From: JBBSTY01 sp038235385
Lineage (GTDB): Bacteria; Actinomycetota; Acidimicrobiia; Acidimicrobiales; Acidimicrobilacustridaceae
DNA length: 27,176 bases
Reading direction: 5' to 3'
Assembly (NCBI GenBank): GCA_038235385.1
Contig: JBBSTY010000041.1
Span: 1 to 27,176 of the forward strand
The notes under the pieces: generated by a model
Database searches by the model: none
Told to the model about the DNA's origin: nothing
What the model saw: the letters and a program-made list of their open reading frames with translations, nothing else
Part shown: piece by piece, positions 1-7,878 of the stretch
How the letters are laid out: each line of letters begins with the position of its first letter
Numbering within the stretch: position 1 is the stretch's first letter
Made by a program: the position numbers and the translations under genes

Positions 1-1
1 C

Positions 2-670
2 AACGACGACGGCTACGACGCCCCCGGCATCGACGCCGTCGTGGAGGGCCTGCGCACGCTGCCCGACGTCGAGGTGGTCGTCGTGGCGCCCGCCACCAAC
101 CAGAGCGGGACCGGCTCCAAGACCACCGACGGGCCCCTCACCGCCACCGACGCCACGACCGCCAGCGGCTACCCGGTCAAGGCCGTCGCCGGGTTCCCCG
201 CCGACACGATCGTCTGGGCCATCGATCAGGGGGGCGTCGACGAGCGGCTCGACCTCGTGGTTTCGGGCATCAACGAGGGCCAGAACATCGGGCCCCTCAC
301 CACCATCTCAGGCACCGTCGGTGCCGCCCGGGCCGCGGGCACCCGAGGCATCCCCGCACTGGCCGCCAGCCAGGGCATCGCCAACGAGCCCGACTGGCCG
401 TCGAGCGTGGCGCTCGTGCTCCAGTGGGTCACCGAGCATCGTGCGGCGCTGCTCGCCGACGACGAGCCGCCCAACGCGCCCGTCGCCAACCTCAACGTCC
501 CCACCTGCGTCACCGGCACCCTGCGCGACCTCGTCGAGGTGCCCACCGCCACCGACGCCGCCGGGCGCGACATGGTCGGTTCGGACTGCACCGGCACCCC
601 GCCGCCACCGACCGACGACGTCGACGCCTTCATCACCGGCTACCCGTCGCTGTCCGACATCACGTCCTGA
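2..670 (+). CDS. surE: 5'/3'-nucleotidase SurE-like, 5' end cut by the window
   Basis: SurE proteins are metal-dependent phosphatases that release phosphate from nucleoside monophosphates. The frame is open from base 2 and begins with NDDGYDAPGI, which matches the metal-binding Asp-Asp motif normally found about eight residues from the SurE N-terminus, so only the very start (or a signal peptide) is missing. Further on are the APATNQSG segment, SGINEGQNIG and TISGTVGAARAA, all typical of the family. The C-terminal part carries two cysteines (NVPTC and GSDC) that could form a disulfide, as expected for an exported SurE variant; this is inference because the N-terminus is not visible. It ends at a TGA, 21 bp from the convergent stop of the next gene. 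Confidence 0.9.
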   Translation, partial: NDDGYDAPGIDAVVEGLRTLPDVEVVVVAPATNQSGTGSKTTDGPLTATDATTASGYPVKAVAGFPADTIVWAIDQGGVDERLDLVVSGINEGQNIGPLTTISGTVGAARAAGTRGIPALAASQGIANEPDWPSSVALVLQWVTEHRAALLADDEPPNAPVANLNVPTCVTGTLRDLVEVPTATDAAGRDMVGSDCTGTPPPPTDDVDAFITGYPSLSDITS

Positions 671-691
671 CCTCGTCCGAGACCGCGTCGG

Positions 692-2272
692 TCACGGTGC
701 GGGTGCGGAACCCGCTTCGGGCACGGGCGTCTTCAGCGTGGCGAACACCGACGACGAGAACGCCACCGACATCGCCACGACGGCAACCGCCGCGACGGTC
801 GCGACGGCTCGCAGGCTCGCGCGGCGGGGCAGGTCGTCGGTCCGTGCGCTGAGCGCGACCACGGCGAGGAGGAACAGGTGCAGCGGGAGGAGGAAGCGGG
901 TCTCCATCGCCGACACGACCACCTGGGCGACCGCGGCGACCAGGACCAGACCGAACCAGATCCGCACCGGTTGGCGTCGCTCGACCCACGTTCCCTCGGC
1001 GGAGCGGCGCGTTCGCCACCACCGCCACGATCGGATCAGGAGGACGCCGGCCGCGAGCGTCAACACGGCGAAGTTCGGGATCTGGGTCACGAGCGTCGGC
1101 GCGTGGACATCGTCGACGTACGTGCCGGGCCAGCGGATGTCGAGCCCGTTGAAGCCGTGGCGGGCCAGCGTCTCCGCGACCGGCAGCGGATGGCTGAGCG
1201 CCGCACCTGCGAAACTCGACAGCGAATCGACCGCAGCCGGATCGATGTCGCCCACGTTCATGGCGTTGTCGTAGTTCATCTGCGCCTGGGGGTACCCGGC
1301 CACCGGCCCGATGTAGGTGTCGTAGCGCTGGTTGGTGAGGCCGGCCTTCAGCTGGAGCTGCACCAGCGTCTCGGACTTCCTCGGGACGATCGACCACCCA
1401 GCGTCCTGGTAGCGGTTCACCGTCATCTGCGGGGCGAAGCCGATCACCAGGCCCACCGCGAGCGCCGCAGCGATGCCTGCGGTGCGCCTCCACGACGATC
1501 CCCACCGCAGCAGCGGGAGGAGCACGAGCGCGGCGGCGACCGCCGACAGGTAGGCCGGCCGGGTGTTGGCGCTCACCGCGAGCAGGAACCCGGCGGCGGC
1601 CCCCAGGCCGATCACGACGTGACGAGCAGCCTGTCGACGGTCGGTCGCCAGGCGGGCCAGCAACGCGACCGCACCAGCGAACGCCGTGAGCGACGGGATG
1701 TCGGACAGGATGCGGAGGGTGTCGTTGCGCCAGAAGGCGAAGACGGCCAGGTTCAGGACGAGGATGCGCACGACCCCCACCCGGGTGCGGGACCCCAGGC
1801 TGCGGGCGATGGACGGGGCGATGACCGCGGTGAGCAACGGGATGCAGATCAACGTCAACATCACCGCCACGCCTCGAGGCCCGGGCTCGACCAGACCGAA
1901 CCCGCTCGCCAACCATCGGATGATCATCGGGAAGGCGACCCCCCGGAGCGGCTCGATGTACCCCGACAGCAGGAACGGGTTCCGGATCGATGAGGCGGCG
2001 TCCCAGTAGCCGCGGTCGTCCCAGACCAGCGGCATCTCGACCTGGCGGACCTGCAGCTCGTAGAGGGCGTACGTTCCCCACGCCACGACCGCGGCGACCC
2101 AGCCGACCAGCGCCGGATGCGCGCGCGACCAGCGGGTCACATGTGATCGGGCAGGGGGCGGCGCTGCGTCGGAGGCCCGCTCGATGACCCGCGCCCGCGA
2201 TGTCGGGGTCGCGTCAGCTGCTCCGACTTCTCCCAACGCTGCCTCCGCCCCGTTCGGGCCCTTCCCGACCAC
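692..2272 (-). CDS. Polytopic membrane protein, GT-C glycosyltransferase-like
   Basis: A protein of 526 residues with a cytoplasmic N-terminus of about 50 residues and roughly ten hydrophobic membrane segments. After the first segment comes an acidic DDRGYWD motif in the first extracytoplasmic loop. An acidic Asp pair in that loop is typical of GT-C transferases, which use polyprenyl-phosphate sugars. The long loop around residues 280-370 is soluble. The last 25 residues are Ala/Pro-rich. No close family is recognised, so the substrate is unknown; a sugar or arabinose/mannose transfer role in the envelope is only inference. The GTG start at 2272 is chosen because a TACACT -10 box lies 19 bases upstream. 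It is probably transcribed separately from the DUF3817 gene 71 bp upstream. Confidence 0.75.
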   Translation of the reverse strand: MVGKGPNGAEAALGEVGAADATPTSRARVIERASDAAPPPARSHVTRWSRAHPALVGWVAAVVAWGTYALYELQVRQVEMPLVWDDRGYWDAASSIRNPFLLSGYIEPLRGVAFPMIIRWLASGFGLVEPGPRGVAVMLTLICIPLLTAVIAPSIARSLGSRTRVGVVRILVLNLAVFAFWRNDTLRILSDIPSLTAFAGAVALLARLATDRRQAARHVVIGLGAAAGFLLAVSANTRPAYLSAVAAALVLLPLLRWGSSWRRTAGIAAALAVGLVIGFAPQMTVNRYQDAGWSIVPRKSETLVQLQLKAGLTNQRYDTYIGPVAGYPQAQMNYDNAMNVGDIDPAAVDSLSSFAGAALSHPLPVAETLARHGFNGLDIRWPGTYVDDVHAPTLVTQIPNFAVLTLAAGVLLIRSWRWWRTRRSAEGTWVERRQPVRIWFGLVLVAAVAQVVVSAMETRFLLPLHLFLLAVVALSARTDDLPRRASLRAVATVAAVAVVAMSVAFSSSVFATLKTPVPEAGSAPAP

Positions 2273-2291
2273 TCGGTCCCGCGGACGTCAG

Positions 2292-2297
2292 AGTGTA
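2292..2297 (-). promoter_or_regulatory. Putative -10 box for the GT-C-like gene
   Basis: On the minus strand the sequence reads TACACT, a good actinobacterial TANNNT -10 hexamer. Transcription would start near 2285, leaving a leader of about 12 nt before the GTG at 2272. No convincing -35 element is visible. Confidence 0.35.
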
Positions 2298-2343
2298 GGG
2301 GTCGGACCGACGCGCTCGACCGGATCGGATGTGCGATCGCCCA

Positions 2344-2661
2344 TCAGCGCCGCACATCGATCCCGTCGGCCGTGAGGGACCGCTCGACCAGGTAGCCGCC
2401 GAGCGGGATCACCGCGGCCGCCAGCACGACCGCGGTGTGGGTGGTGGTCCAGCGGAGCTGCTCACGGACGCCGAAGGCGAGCGCGGCGTAGACCAGGAAG
2501 ATGCAGCCGTGCACCGGTCCCATGACCCGGACCCCGATCGGGGCGTCGAACCCGTACTTCGCCACGACCGCCACCAACAAGATCAGGTACGAGACCGCCT
2601 CGACCACCGCGACGACCCGGAACCACTGCAGTGCGGACGAGCGAGGGAGCGGTCGGTTCAC
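2344..2661 (-). CDS. DUF3817 family small membrane protein
   Basis: About 105 residues with three hydrophobic segments. It begins LQWFRVVAVVEAVSYL, followed by a GP.HG...YV-like segment (MGPVHGCIFLVYA) and a final segment ending in GGYLVERSL. This is the pattern of the DUF3817 family of actinobacterial integral membrane proteins, whose function is unknown. The frame stays open upstream to 2781, but that would run through the promoter of the divergent encapsulin operon. The GTG at 2661, preceded by AAGG at a suitable distance, gives a family-like length, so I use it. The start is the uncertain part. Confidence 0.75.
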   Translation of the reverse strand: MNRPLPRSSALQWFRVVAVVEAVSYLILLVAVVAKYGFDAPIGVRVMGPVHGCIFLVYAALAFGVREQLRWTTTHTAVVLAAAVIPLGGYLVERSLTADGIDVRR

Positions 2662-2751
2662 CGGGTGGACCTTGGCACGGGTCGCCGTCCGGGTTCCAGA
2701 CCGGCCCGACGCGGGGTCGGCCTGGGTGAACCGAAGTCCGGTCCGACGCGT

Positions 2752-2757
2752 TACGGT
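2752..2757 (+). promoter_or_regulatory. Putative -10 box of the encapsulin operon
   Basis: TACGGT fits TANNNT and predicts a transcript starting near 2764. The short leader contains GAGG at 2787-2790, a ribosome binding site 5 nt before the ATG at 2796. A -35 element is not obvious. Confidence 0.4.
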
Positions 2758-2795
2758 CCCGACTGAACCCATCTCCAGCACCGAGCGAGGACGCC

Positions 2796-3191
2796 ATGCC
2801 CGAGAACAGCCAGGGGCTCCACGAGGCCAACCTGCCCGCCGACGTCATCGACCGCCATCGGGCCATCGCGTCGATCATGGAGGAGTTCGAAGCGGTCGAC
2901 TGGTACGACCAGCGCGTCGCCGCCACGTCCGATCCCGAGCTCGCAGCCATCCTCGCCCACAACCGTGACGAGGAGAAGGAGCACGCCTGCATGGTGCTCG
3001 AGTGGCTACGCCGTCACGACGCCGTGCTGGACGAGATGATGCGCACCTACCTGTTCACCACCGGCTCGGTCGTCGCCGTCGAGGAGCGCGCCGAGGGCGA
3101 CGAGGCCGACGCCGGTCGCCGGGCCGACGATCCAGGATCGCCCGACCTCGGCATCGGGACGCTCCGCAACCGTGGAAAGGACCTGCCATGA
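2796..3191 (+). CDS. Encapsulated ferritin (EncFtn) cargo protein
   Basis: A 131-residue ferritin-like ferroxidase that is packaged inside an encapsulin shell and oxidises Fe(II) for mineral storage. Two helices carry the EncFtn signature: IMEEFEAVDWYDQR (residues 27-40, with Glu30, Glu32, Trp36, Tyr37) and RDEEKEHACMVLEWLRR (57-73, with Glu60 and His63). The spacing corresponds to Glu32, Trp38, Tyr39, Glu62 and His65 of the Rhodospirillum rubrum protein. As in that family, each subunit supplies half of the di-iron site, so the enzyme must oligomerise. After an acidic flexible linker (about 97-114) there is a cargo-loading peptide, DLGIGTLR (117-124), which docks on the inner shell surface. 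Unusually, seven residues follow it. The ATGA overlap with the shell gene indicates translational coupling. Confidence 0.95.
   Translation: MPENSQGLHEANLPADVIDRHRAIASIMEEFEAVDWYDQRVAATSDPELAAILAHNRDEEKEHACMVLEWLRRHDAVLDEMMRTYLFTTGSVVAVEERAEGDEADAGRRADDPGSPDLGIGTLRNRGKDLP
3174..3180 (+). promoter_or_regulatory. Ribosome binding site of the encapsulin shell gene, inside the cargo coding sequence
   Basis: GGAAAGG lies 7 nt before the ATG at 3188. It is encoded within the last codons of the cargo gene, downstream of the cargo-loading peptide. It fixes the shell start at 3188 rather than the longer open frame upstream. Confidence 0.7.
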
Positions 3192-4000
3192 GTGACCACC
3201 TCTTTCGCGAGAAGGCCCCGATCAGCGCCGCGGCGTGGAAGGAGATCGACGAGGAGGCCACCAGCGCCCTCTCGCACTACCTCTCCTCACGCAAGCTGGT
3301 CGACTTCCACGGCCCCCTCGGCTTCGCCAGGTCGGCCGTGGCCATCGGTCGCACCACCGCGCTCGGCGAGTCGCCGGTCGACGGCGTGCAGGCGCGCGCC
3401 CGCCGCGTGCTGCCGCTGGTCGAGATGCGCACCCCGTTCACGCTGTTGCGCGACGAGCTGGACTCGGTCGAGCGCGGCGCGCGCGACCCGGATCTCGATC
3501 CGGTTGTCGAGGCCGCCAAGGCGGCCGCGCGTGCGGAGGACCTGGCGGTGTTCAGCGGCTTCGCGTCGGCAGGCATCGAGGGCATCGTGGAGGCGTCGCC
3601 GCACCCGAAGGTGACCATCTCGGAGGACTACGACCGCTACACCGACAGCGTGGCCAAGGCGGTGCTGCTGCTCAAGGACGCCGGCATCCCCAAGCCGTAC
3701 GCGCTCGCCCTCGGCCCCCGCTGCTACCGCGGCGTCATCGAGAGCACCGAGCACGGCGGGTACCCGTTGCTCGAGCACCTCCGCCTCATCCTCGAGGGCC
3801 CGGTCGTGTGGGCACCCGCCGTCGACGGCGCCGTGGTGCTCAGCCAGCGCGGCGGCGATTTCGAGCTCACCGTCGGCCAGGACTTCTCCATCGGCTACCT
3901 CAGCCACGACGCCGCCAGCGTGCAGCTCTACCTCGAGGAGTCGTTCACCTTCCAGGTGGTCGAGCCCCGCGCCGCCGTGCACCTCGCGTACGCCGGCTAG
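3188..4000 (+). CDS. Family 1 encapsulin shell protein
   Basis: A 270-residue HK97-fold protein that self-assembles into an icosahedral protein nanocompartment. It starts MSDHLFREKAPISAAAWKEI, the typical encapsulin N-terminal helix that forms part of the cargo-binding site. It continues with LVDFHGPLG, an RRVLPLVEMRTPF.L segment, EDLAVFSGF (the peptide before the A-domain) and the C-terminal FTFQVVEPRAAVHL strand, all conserved in family 1 encapsulins. The length matches the family. With the upstream EncFtn it forms an iron-storage compartment that separates ferroxidase chemistry from the cytosol. Its TAG stop sits in a CTAG that is also the stop of the convergent hydrolase gene, so there is no room for a terminator. 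Confidence 0.97.
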   Translation: MSDHLFREKAPISAAAWKEIDEEATSALSHYLSSRKLVDFHGPLGFARSAVAIGRTTALGESPVDGVQARARRVLPLVEMRTPFTLLRDELDSVERGARDPDLDPVVEAAKAAARAEDLAVFSGFASAGIEGIVEASPHPKVTISEDYDRYTDSVAKAVLLLKDAGIPKPYALALGPRCYRGVIESTEHGGYPLLEHLRLILEGPVVWAPAVDGAVVLSQRGGDFELTVGQDFSIGYLSHDAASVQLYLEESFTFQVVEPRAAVHLAYAG

Positions 4001-5163
4001 CCGGTCACCCCGTCGGCGGTCGCGGCGATGGCCAGGTCGACCACCACCTTGGACGCCGGCACCGCGGTCTCGGCGCCTCGGTGGTCCTCCACCGCCACGA
4101 TCCCGTAGGCCCGGTTCGCGTGGTCGATCCACGGGTAGTAGCCGTTGGCGCCGTTGCCGCTGACGACGACCGTCTCGTCGTCGGCGTCCACCACGTCGCG
4201 CCACGTGCCGAGCCCGTAGGTGGGGATGCGGGTGATGTTCACCGCGAAGTCGTGACTCGTGTCGTACCCCGCCACCTGGTTCCGTTCGATCTCGGCCACC
4301 GACGACGGCTGGAGGATCCGCACGCCGTCGAGCTCCCCACCGGCGAGCATCATCTGGAGGAACCGCTCGGTGTCGTGGACCGTGGTGCGCGCCGACGCCG
4401 CCGGGCTCGGGTTTCGGGTCGTGCCGCCACCCGTCCACGACGTGGCGGTCATGCCGAGCGGGGCGGCGATGCGCTCGGCGAAGAGGGTCTGGAAGTCGAC
4501 GTCGGTGACCACCTCGGCCAGACGGGCTGCGACGCTGTAGGGCGCGTTGCCGTAGGAGAACGCGGTGCCGGGCGCGAACTCGGCCGGCCCGGCGGCGAGC
4601 CGATCCACGCAGTCGGCCAGCACCGAGCCGGTGTCCCAGATGCAGCCCTGGTCGCGCACGCCCGAGGTGTGCGAGAGCAGCATGCGGAGGGTGACATCGG
4701 ACCAACGACCGTCGAACGCGGGCAACCACCTCGAGATCGGTTCGTCCAGGGTGAGCAGGCCCTCGTCGACGAGGTCCATGAGCAGCGCGGCCGTGAACCA
4801 CTTGCTCGTCGACGCGACCGCCAAGCGGGTGTCGTGGTCGACCGCCCCGTAGGCCTCGTCGACCAGCACCACGCCCTCGCGCACCACCAGCAGCACGCCG
4901 CCACCCGCCGCAGCGCGCCGGCGCATGGCCTCCTTCGTCGCGTCGAACGCCGCCGGGTCGGGGAGCGTGGTGACCAACGGACCCGTGTCGAGCAGCGTGG
5001 CGGGCGGGAGCGATCCCTCGCCCAGGCGCCGAGCCGTGGAACCAGGTGCGCGCCCCTCCGGCGGCTCGGCATCGGGTGCGCCCGACGGTGGCGCCGAACC
5101 GCACGCGGCGCCGGCCAGGACGGCGATCGCCACGAGCGCACTCGCGACGGTTCGCCGGGTCAT
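3997..5163 (-). CDS. Secreted serine hydrolase (class C beta-lactamase / PBP-like family)
   Basis: About 388 residues. The N-terminus MTRRTVASALVAIAVLAGAACGS is a signal peptide ending in a cysteine. The lipobox is imperfect (Gly rather than Leu at -3), so lipoprotein processing is plausible but not certain. The mature domain has the serine beta-lactamase-like motifs STSK (Ser118, Lys121), YGN (Tyr204, Asn206) and a C-terminal NGANGYYPW region in place of KTG. LSHTSG is another hallmark of the family. Such enzymes hydrolyse esters, amides or peptidoglycan peptides; the substrate cannot be read from the sequence. The ATG at 5163 overlaps the stop of the fucosidase gene (ATGA), so both are translated together. 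Confidence 0.88.
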   Translation of the reverse strand: MTRRTVASALVAIAVLAGAACGSAPPSGAPDAEPPEGRAPGSTARRLGEGSLPPATLLDTGPLVTTLPDPAAFDATKEAMRRRAAAGGGVLLVVREGVVLVDEAYGAVDHDTRLAVASTSKWFTAALLMDLVDEGLLTLDEPISRWLPAFDGRWSDVTLRMLLSHTSGVRDQGCIWDTGSVLADCVDRLAAGPAEFAPGTAFSYGNAPYSVAARLAEVVTDVDFQTLFAERIAAPLGMTATSWTGGGTTRNPSPAASARTTVHDTERFLQMMLAGGELDGVRILQPSSVAEIERNQVAGYDTSHDFAVNITRIPTYGLGTWRDVVDADDETVVVSGNGANGYYPWIDHANRAYGIVAVEDHRGAETAVPASKVVVDLAIAATADGVTG

Positions 5164-6434
5164 GTCCCGGGAGCCGCCGTGGTCACCTCGATCACCGTCA
5201 GCACCGGGTCGAGGGCGCCCTCGGGAACCGAGATGACGACATCGCACAGCCCCTTGCCGCCGAGGATGCGCTCGAGGGCGCCGAGCTGGAGCTCGAAGGT
5301 CAGCTCCTGGCCCGAACCGAGCGCCCGGATCGAGGTGATCGACGAGCCGACCACTCCCCGCAGCACGACGAACTCCTGTGGACGACCGTCACAGAAGAGG
5401 TAGGTGACCGAGCCACGCCGCGTCGTCGGACCGTGGAACTGCCACGGTTCGAGCCCCCGCTCCGTGCCGAGAACGGCGTCGCCGTTTCGGTCCATCCACT
5501 CGGCGATCACCTCGAGCCGCTCCTGCTGCCACGGCGGGATGGAGCCGTCGCCGCGTGGCGAGATGTTGAGGAGCAGGTTGCCGCCACCGGCCGCGACCTC
5601 GGTGAGCACCGTCAACAGGTAGCGGGCCGACTTGCGGTCGGGGTCGGCCTCGACCGGGCCCCAGCTCTGGTTCATGGTCATGCACACCTCCCACGGCCCG
5701 TCGGGGGCAGGGTGTGGAACCGACTGCTCGGGGGACTCGTAGTCGCCCACCTCGGGCAACCGGTCGTTGACCACGATGTCGGGCTGGAGCTCGCGAATGA
5801 TCGCCTCGAGCTCGTGGGACCCCCACTGGGCGGCCGAGTGCTCCCAGCCGCCGTCGAACCAGAGGGTGTCGATGCGGCCGTAGGCGGTGAGGAGGTGGCG
5901 CAGCTGGGCACGCAGCCGACCCGAGAACCGCTCCCACCCCTCGGGTTCGGGCTGGGGGAAGACGTAGCCGTAGGGCCGGTCCTCGTCGCGCCATGCCGGG
6001 TAGTCGGGATCGTGCCAGTCCGACAGGGAGAGGTAGAGCCCGACGCGGAGGCCGGCGTCGCGCGCCGCATCGACGAACTCACCGACGAGGTCTCGCCCGG
6101 GTTCGTTGTCCTCGATCCCGAAGGTGGCCGATGCGCCGCCGAAGAGGGCGAAGCCGTCGTGGTGCTTGGTGGTGAGCACCGCGTACTGCATGCCGCAGGC
6201 CTTGGCGAGGCGCATCCACTCGACCGGAGCGCCGACCGGTGGCCGGAACGCCGGTGTGGTGGCGTAGTAGTCGGCGACGGGGACGTCCTGACCGTGCGGG
6301 AAGGCGACGTTGCCTCCCACGAGCGGCCAGGACGGCTCCCAGCCCTGCGCGCTGTAGGCCCCCCAGTGCACGAACATCCCGAAGCGGGCGTCGCCGAACC
6401 ACGACTGCCCCTCGGTGAGCACGTTCTCCCCCAT
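5160..6434 (-). CDS. Alpha-L-fucosidase, GH29 family
   Basis: A 424-residue glycoside hydrolase that removes alpha-linked L-fucose by a retaining mechanism. The N-terminal segment WFGDARFGMFVHWGAYS, the substrate-binding AVLTTKHHDGFALF segment and DTLWFDGGW, with the probable nucleophile Asp194, are GH29 hallmarks. LLLNISPRGDGSIP, which follows the catalytic core, is also typical. The C-terminal region (from about 355) is a small beta domain. No signal peptide is seen, so the enzyme is probably cytoplasmic and would act on imported oligosaccharides. The start at 6434 has AGGGGGAG 6-7 nt upstream. It overlaps the downstream serine hydrolase by 4 bp. Confidence 0.92.
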   Translation of the reverse strand: MGENVLTEGQSWFGDARFGMFVHWGAYSAQGWEPSWPLVGGNVAFPHGQDVPVADYYATTPAFRPPVGAPVEWMRLAKACGMQYAVLTTKHHDGFALFGGASATFGIEDNEPGRDLVGEFVDAARDAGLRVGLYLSLSDWHDPDYPAWRDEDRPYGYVFPQPEPEGWERFSGRLRAQLRHLLTAYGRIDTLWFDGGWEHSAAQWGSHELEAIIRELQPDIVVNDRLPEVGDYESPEQSVPHPAPDGPWEVCMTMNQSWGPVEADPDRKSARYLLTVLTEVAAGGGNLLLNISPRGDGSIPPWQQERLEVIAEWMDRNGDAVLGTERGLEPWQFHGPTTRRGSVTYLFCDGRPQEFVVLRGVVGSSITSIRALGSGQELTFELQLGALERILGGKGLCDVVISVPEGALDPVLTVIEVTTAAPGT

Positions 6435-6484
6435 CGATCGCTCCCCCTGAGCTCCACCCGGACCTCGCGCCGCGGATGACCGGG

Positions 6485-6490
6485 ATCGTA
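6485..6490 (-). promoter_or_regulatory. Putative -10 box of the fucosidase operon
   Basis: TACGAT on the minus strand, giving a leader of about 45 nt that includes the strong AGGGGGAG site before 6434. The -35 is not clear. It lies in the 105-bp divergent region shared with gluQ. Confidence 0.35.
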
Positions 6491-6528
6491 GGTCGACGCC
6501 GACGCTCCCTGATCCGCGGGCGGATCGA

Positions 6529-6534
6529 TAGCCT
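6529..6534 (+). promoter_or_regulatory. Putative -10 box, leaderless start of gluQ
   Basis: TAGCCT is followed 5 nt later by GTG (6540) and 8 nt later by ATG (6543). No Shine-Dalgarno sequence is present, which fits a leaderless transcript. Confidence 0.35.
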
Positions 6535-6539
6535 GCGCG

Positions 6540-7511
6540 GTGATGCCCGACGGACGGTTCGCCCCGAGTCCGACCGGCGACCTGCACATCGGCAACCTGC
6601 GCACGGCGCTCGTGGCGTGGCTGTGCGCCCGGTCAGCCGGTTCGAGGGTCCTCGTCCGCATCGAGGACCTCGACCGGAACGCCGCTCGCCCCGACATCGC
6701 CCGCCGCCAGCTCGACGACCTCACCGGGCTGGGCCTCGACTGGGACGGACCGGTGGTGGCCCAGTCCGATCGCCTCGACCGGTACCGCGACGCGATCGGC
6801 CAGCTCGAGCACGACGGGCTGACCTACCCCTGCTACTGCTCGCGCCGCGAGATCCGCGAGGCGGCGTCGGCCCCGAACGGACCCGGACACGGACGCGGAG
6901 GCGGACGGAGCAGCGAGGACGGGCCGACGCCGGCCCGACTCGATGGCGCCTACCCGGGGACCTGTCGGAACCTGACCAGGGCCCAACGGGCCGAACGGGA
7001 GGCAGCCGGTCGCCCGCCCGCCCTCCGGGTGCGTGGCGCCGGTGCCCGCTTCGGCTTCGAGGACCGCTTCGCCGGTTGGTTCGAGGGCGAGGTCGACGAC
7101 CTGGTGATCCGGCGCAACGACGCGACCCCCGCCTACCACCTCGCCGTGGTCGTCGACGACGCCGACCAGGGCGTCGGCGAGGTGGTGCGAGGCGACGACC
7201 TCCTGACCTCCACCCCACGTCACCTCCACCTGGCGCGCCTGCTCGGCCTCACTGCGCCGGAGTACGGCCACGTCCCGCTCGTGCTGGGCCCCGACGGCGC
7301 CCGGCTGGCCAAGCGCGACGGCGCTGTGACCCTCGCCGACCGAGCGGCGCGTGGCATCGGACCGGCCGAGGTGCTGGGCGAGCTCGCCACCAGTCTCGGG
7401 CTGGCCGAGCCCGGGGCGCAGGTCGAGCCGGCCACGCTCGTCGAGCGGTTCGTGTCGACGGTCCTGCCACGCGAACCGTGGGTGCTCACCGCCGAGGTCC
7501 TCGATCCCTGA
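6540..7511 (+). CDS. gluQ: Glutamyl-Q tRNA(Asp) synthetase
   Basis: A 323-residue truncated glutamyl-tRNA synthetase paralogue that attaches glutamate to the queuosine base of tRNA(Asp). It starts with RFAPSPTGDLHIGNLRTAL, in which HIGN is the class I HIGH motif (16-19), followed by R.EDLD. The zinc site is Cys98, Cys100, Tyr138 and Cys142. Between Cys100 and Tyr138 lies a Gly/Arg-rich insert that makes the spacing 38 residues, against about 12 in the E. coli enzyme. KRDG (258-261) stands for the KMSKS loop. There is no anticodon-binding domain, as expected for GluQRS rather than GltX. The start is GTG 6540 or ATG 6543. Confidence 0.93.
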   Translation: MMPDGRFAPSPTGDLHIGNLRTALVAWLCARSAGSRVLVRIEDLDRNAARPDIARRQLDDLTGLGLDWDGPVVAQSDRLDRYRDAIGQLEHDGLTYPCYCSRREIREAASAPNGPGHGRGGGRSSEDGPTPARLDGAYPGTCRNLTRAQRAEREAAGRPPALRVRGAGARFGFEDRFAGWFEGEVDDLVIRRNDATPAYHLAVVVDDADQGVGEVVRGDDLLTSTPRHLHLARLLGLTAPEYGHVPLVLGPDGARLAKRDGAVTLADRAARGIGPAEVLGELATSLGLAEPGAQVEPATLVERFVSTVLPREPWVLTAEVLDP

Positions 7512-7603
7512 TCGGGGCCCCGCCCGTGGCGGCCCGCGGCCCGCTCACCCCCGGATCGTCGCCGATCGTCACGGGCCGTCACGACGATGTAACCCGATCG
7601 CCA

Positions 7604-7639
7604 CCCACCGTGAGTGGCTCGTTCTCCACGCTCGGTGGG
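7604..7639 (+). terminator. Hairpin downstream of gluQ
   Basis: CCCACCG (7604-7610) pairs perfectly with CGGTGGG (7633-7639), and an inner GTGG/CCAC pair extends the stem. A T-run follows only 20 nt later, so an intrinsic terminator is possible but not textbook. It could instead be an operator. Confidence 0.35.
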
Positions 7640-7798
7640 TCAGCGAGCGCGCAGAACTTTTTCGGGGCTCGGTCCGCTCGGTCGAACATGTTCGGGTTCG
7701 GCCTGGGTAGGGGGTCAGCGGCCCCGAGGAGCCATCGGAACCCGGCGAGGATCGTGCCGAGGTGACCGATGTCGACGCCCGGGGTCTTGCGTCGATTG

Positions 7799-7815
7799 GT
7801 TGCGATCGTGTTACG
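7799..7815 (+). promoter_or_regulatory. Direct-repeat box upstream of the M23 peptidase gene
   Basis: GTTGCGATCGTGTTACG consists of two GTTRCG half-sites with an 11-bp period. It matches 14 of 17 positions of the box at 11852-11868 upstream of the Rpf-like gene. The second half-site overlaps a possible TACGCT -10 hexamer (7812-7817). It is a likely site for a regulator of cell-wall hydrolases. Confidence 0.45.
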
Positions 7816-7878
7816 CTCCATCCCGCATCGTTTCGTTTCTTGCGGTCCAATGACGGGCCGGCGAAGTACCCCATACCT

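Larger units (their letters stand above)
7512..7878. other. 367-bp intergenic region between gluQ and the M23 peptidase gene
   Basis: No credible gene. It holds a hairpin (7604-7639), a TTTTT run (near 7659-7663), a palindrome GAACATGTTC (7684-7693), a second foldable segment (7693-7744) and a GTTRCG direct-repeat box (7799-7815). It is unusually structured for the window. Confidence 0.6.

Noticed and set aside
3235..5403. Very long open frame on the plus strand across the encapsulin and hydrolase genes
   Set aside because: It has Arg/Gly/Pro-rich, low-complexity composition without any domain and lies over two well-supported genes; GC-rich DNA gives such frames by chance.
7684..7693. GAACATGTTC as a LexA (SOS) box
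   Set aside because: The spacing between GAAC and GTTC is 2 bp, not the 4 bp of actinobacterial SOS boxes, and no SOS gene follows.
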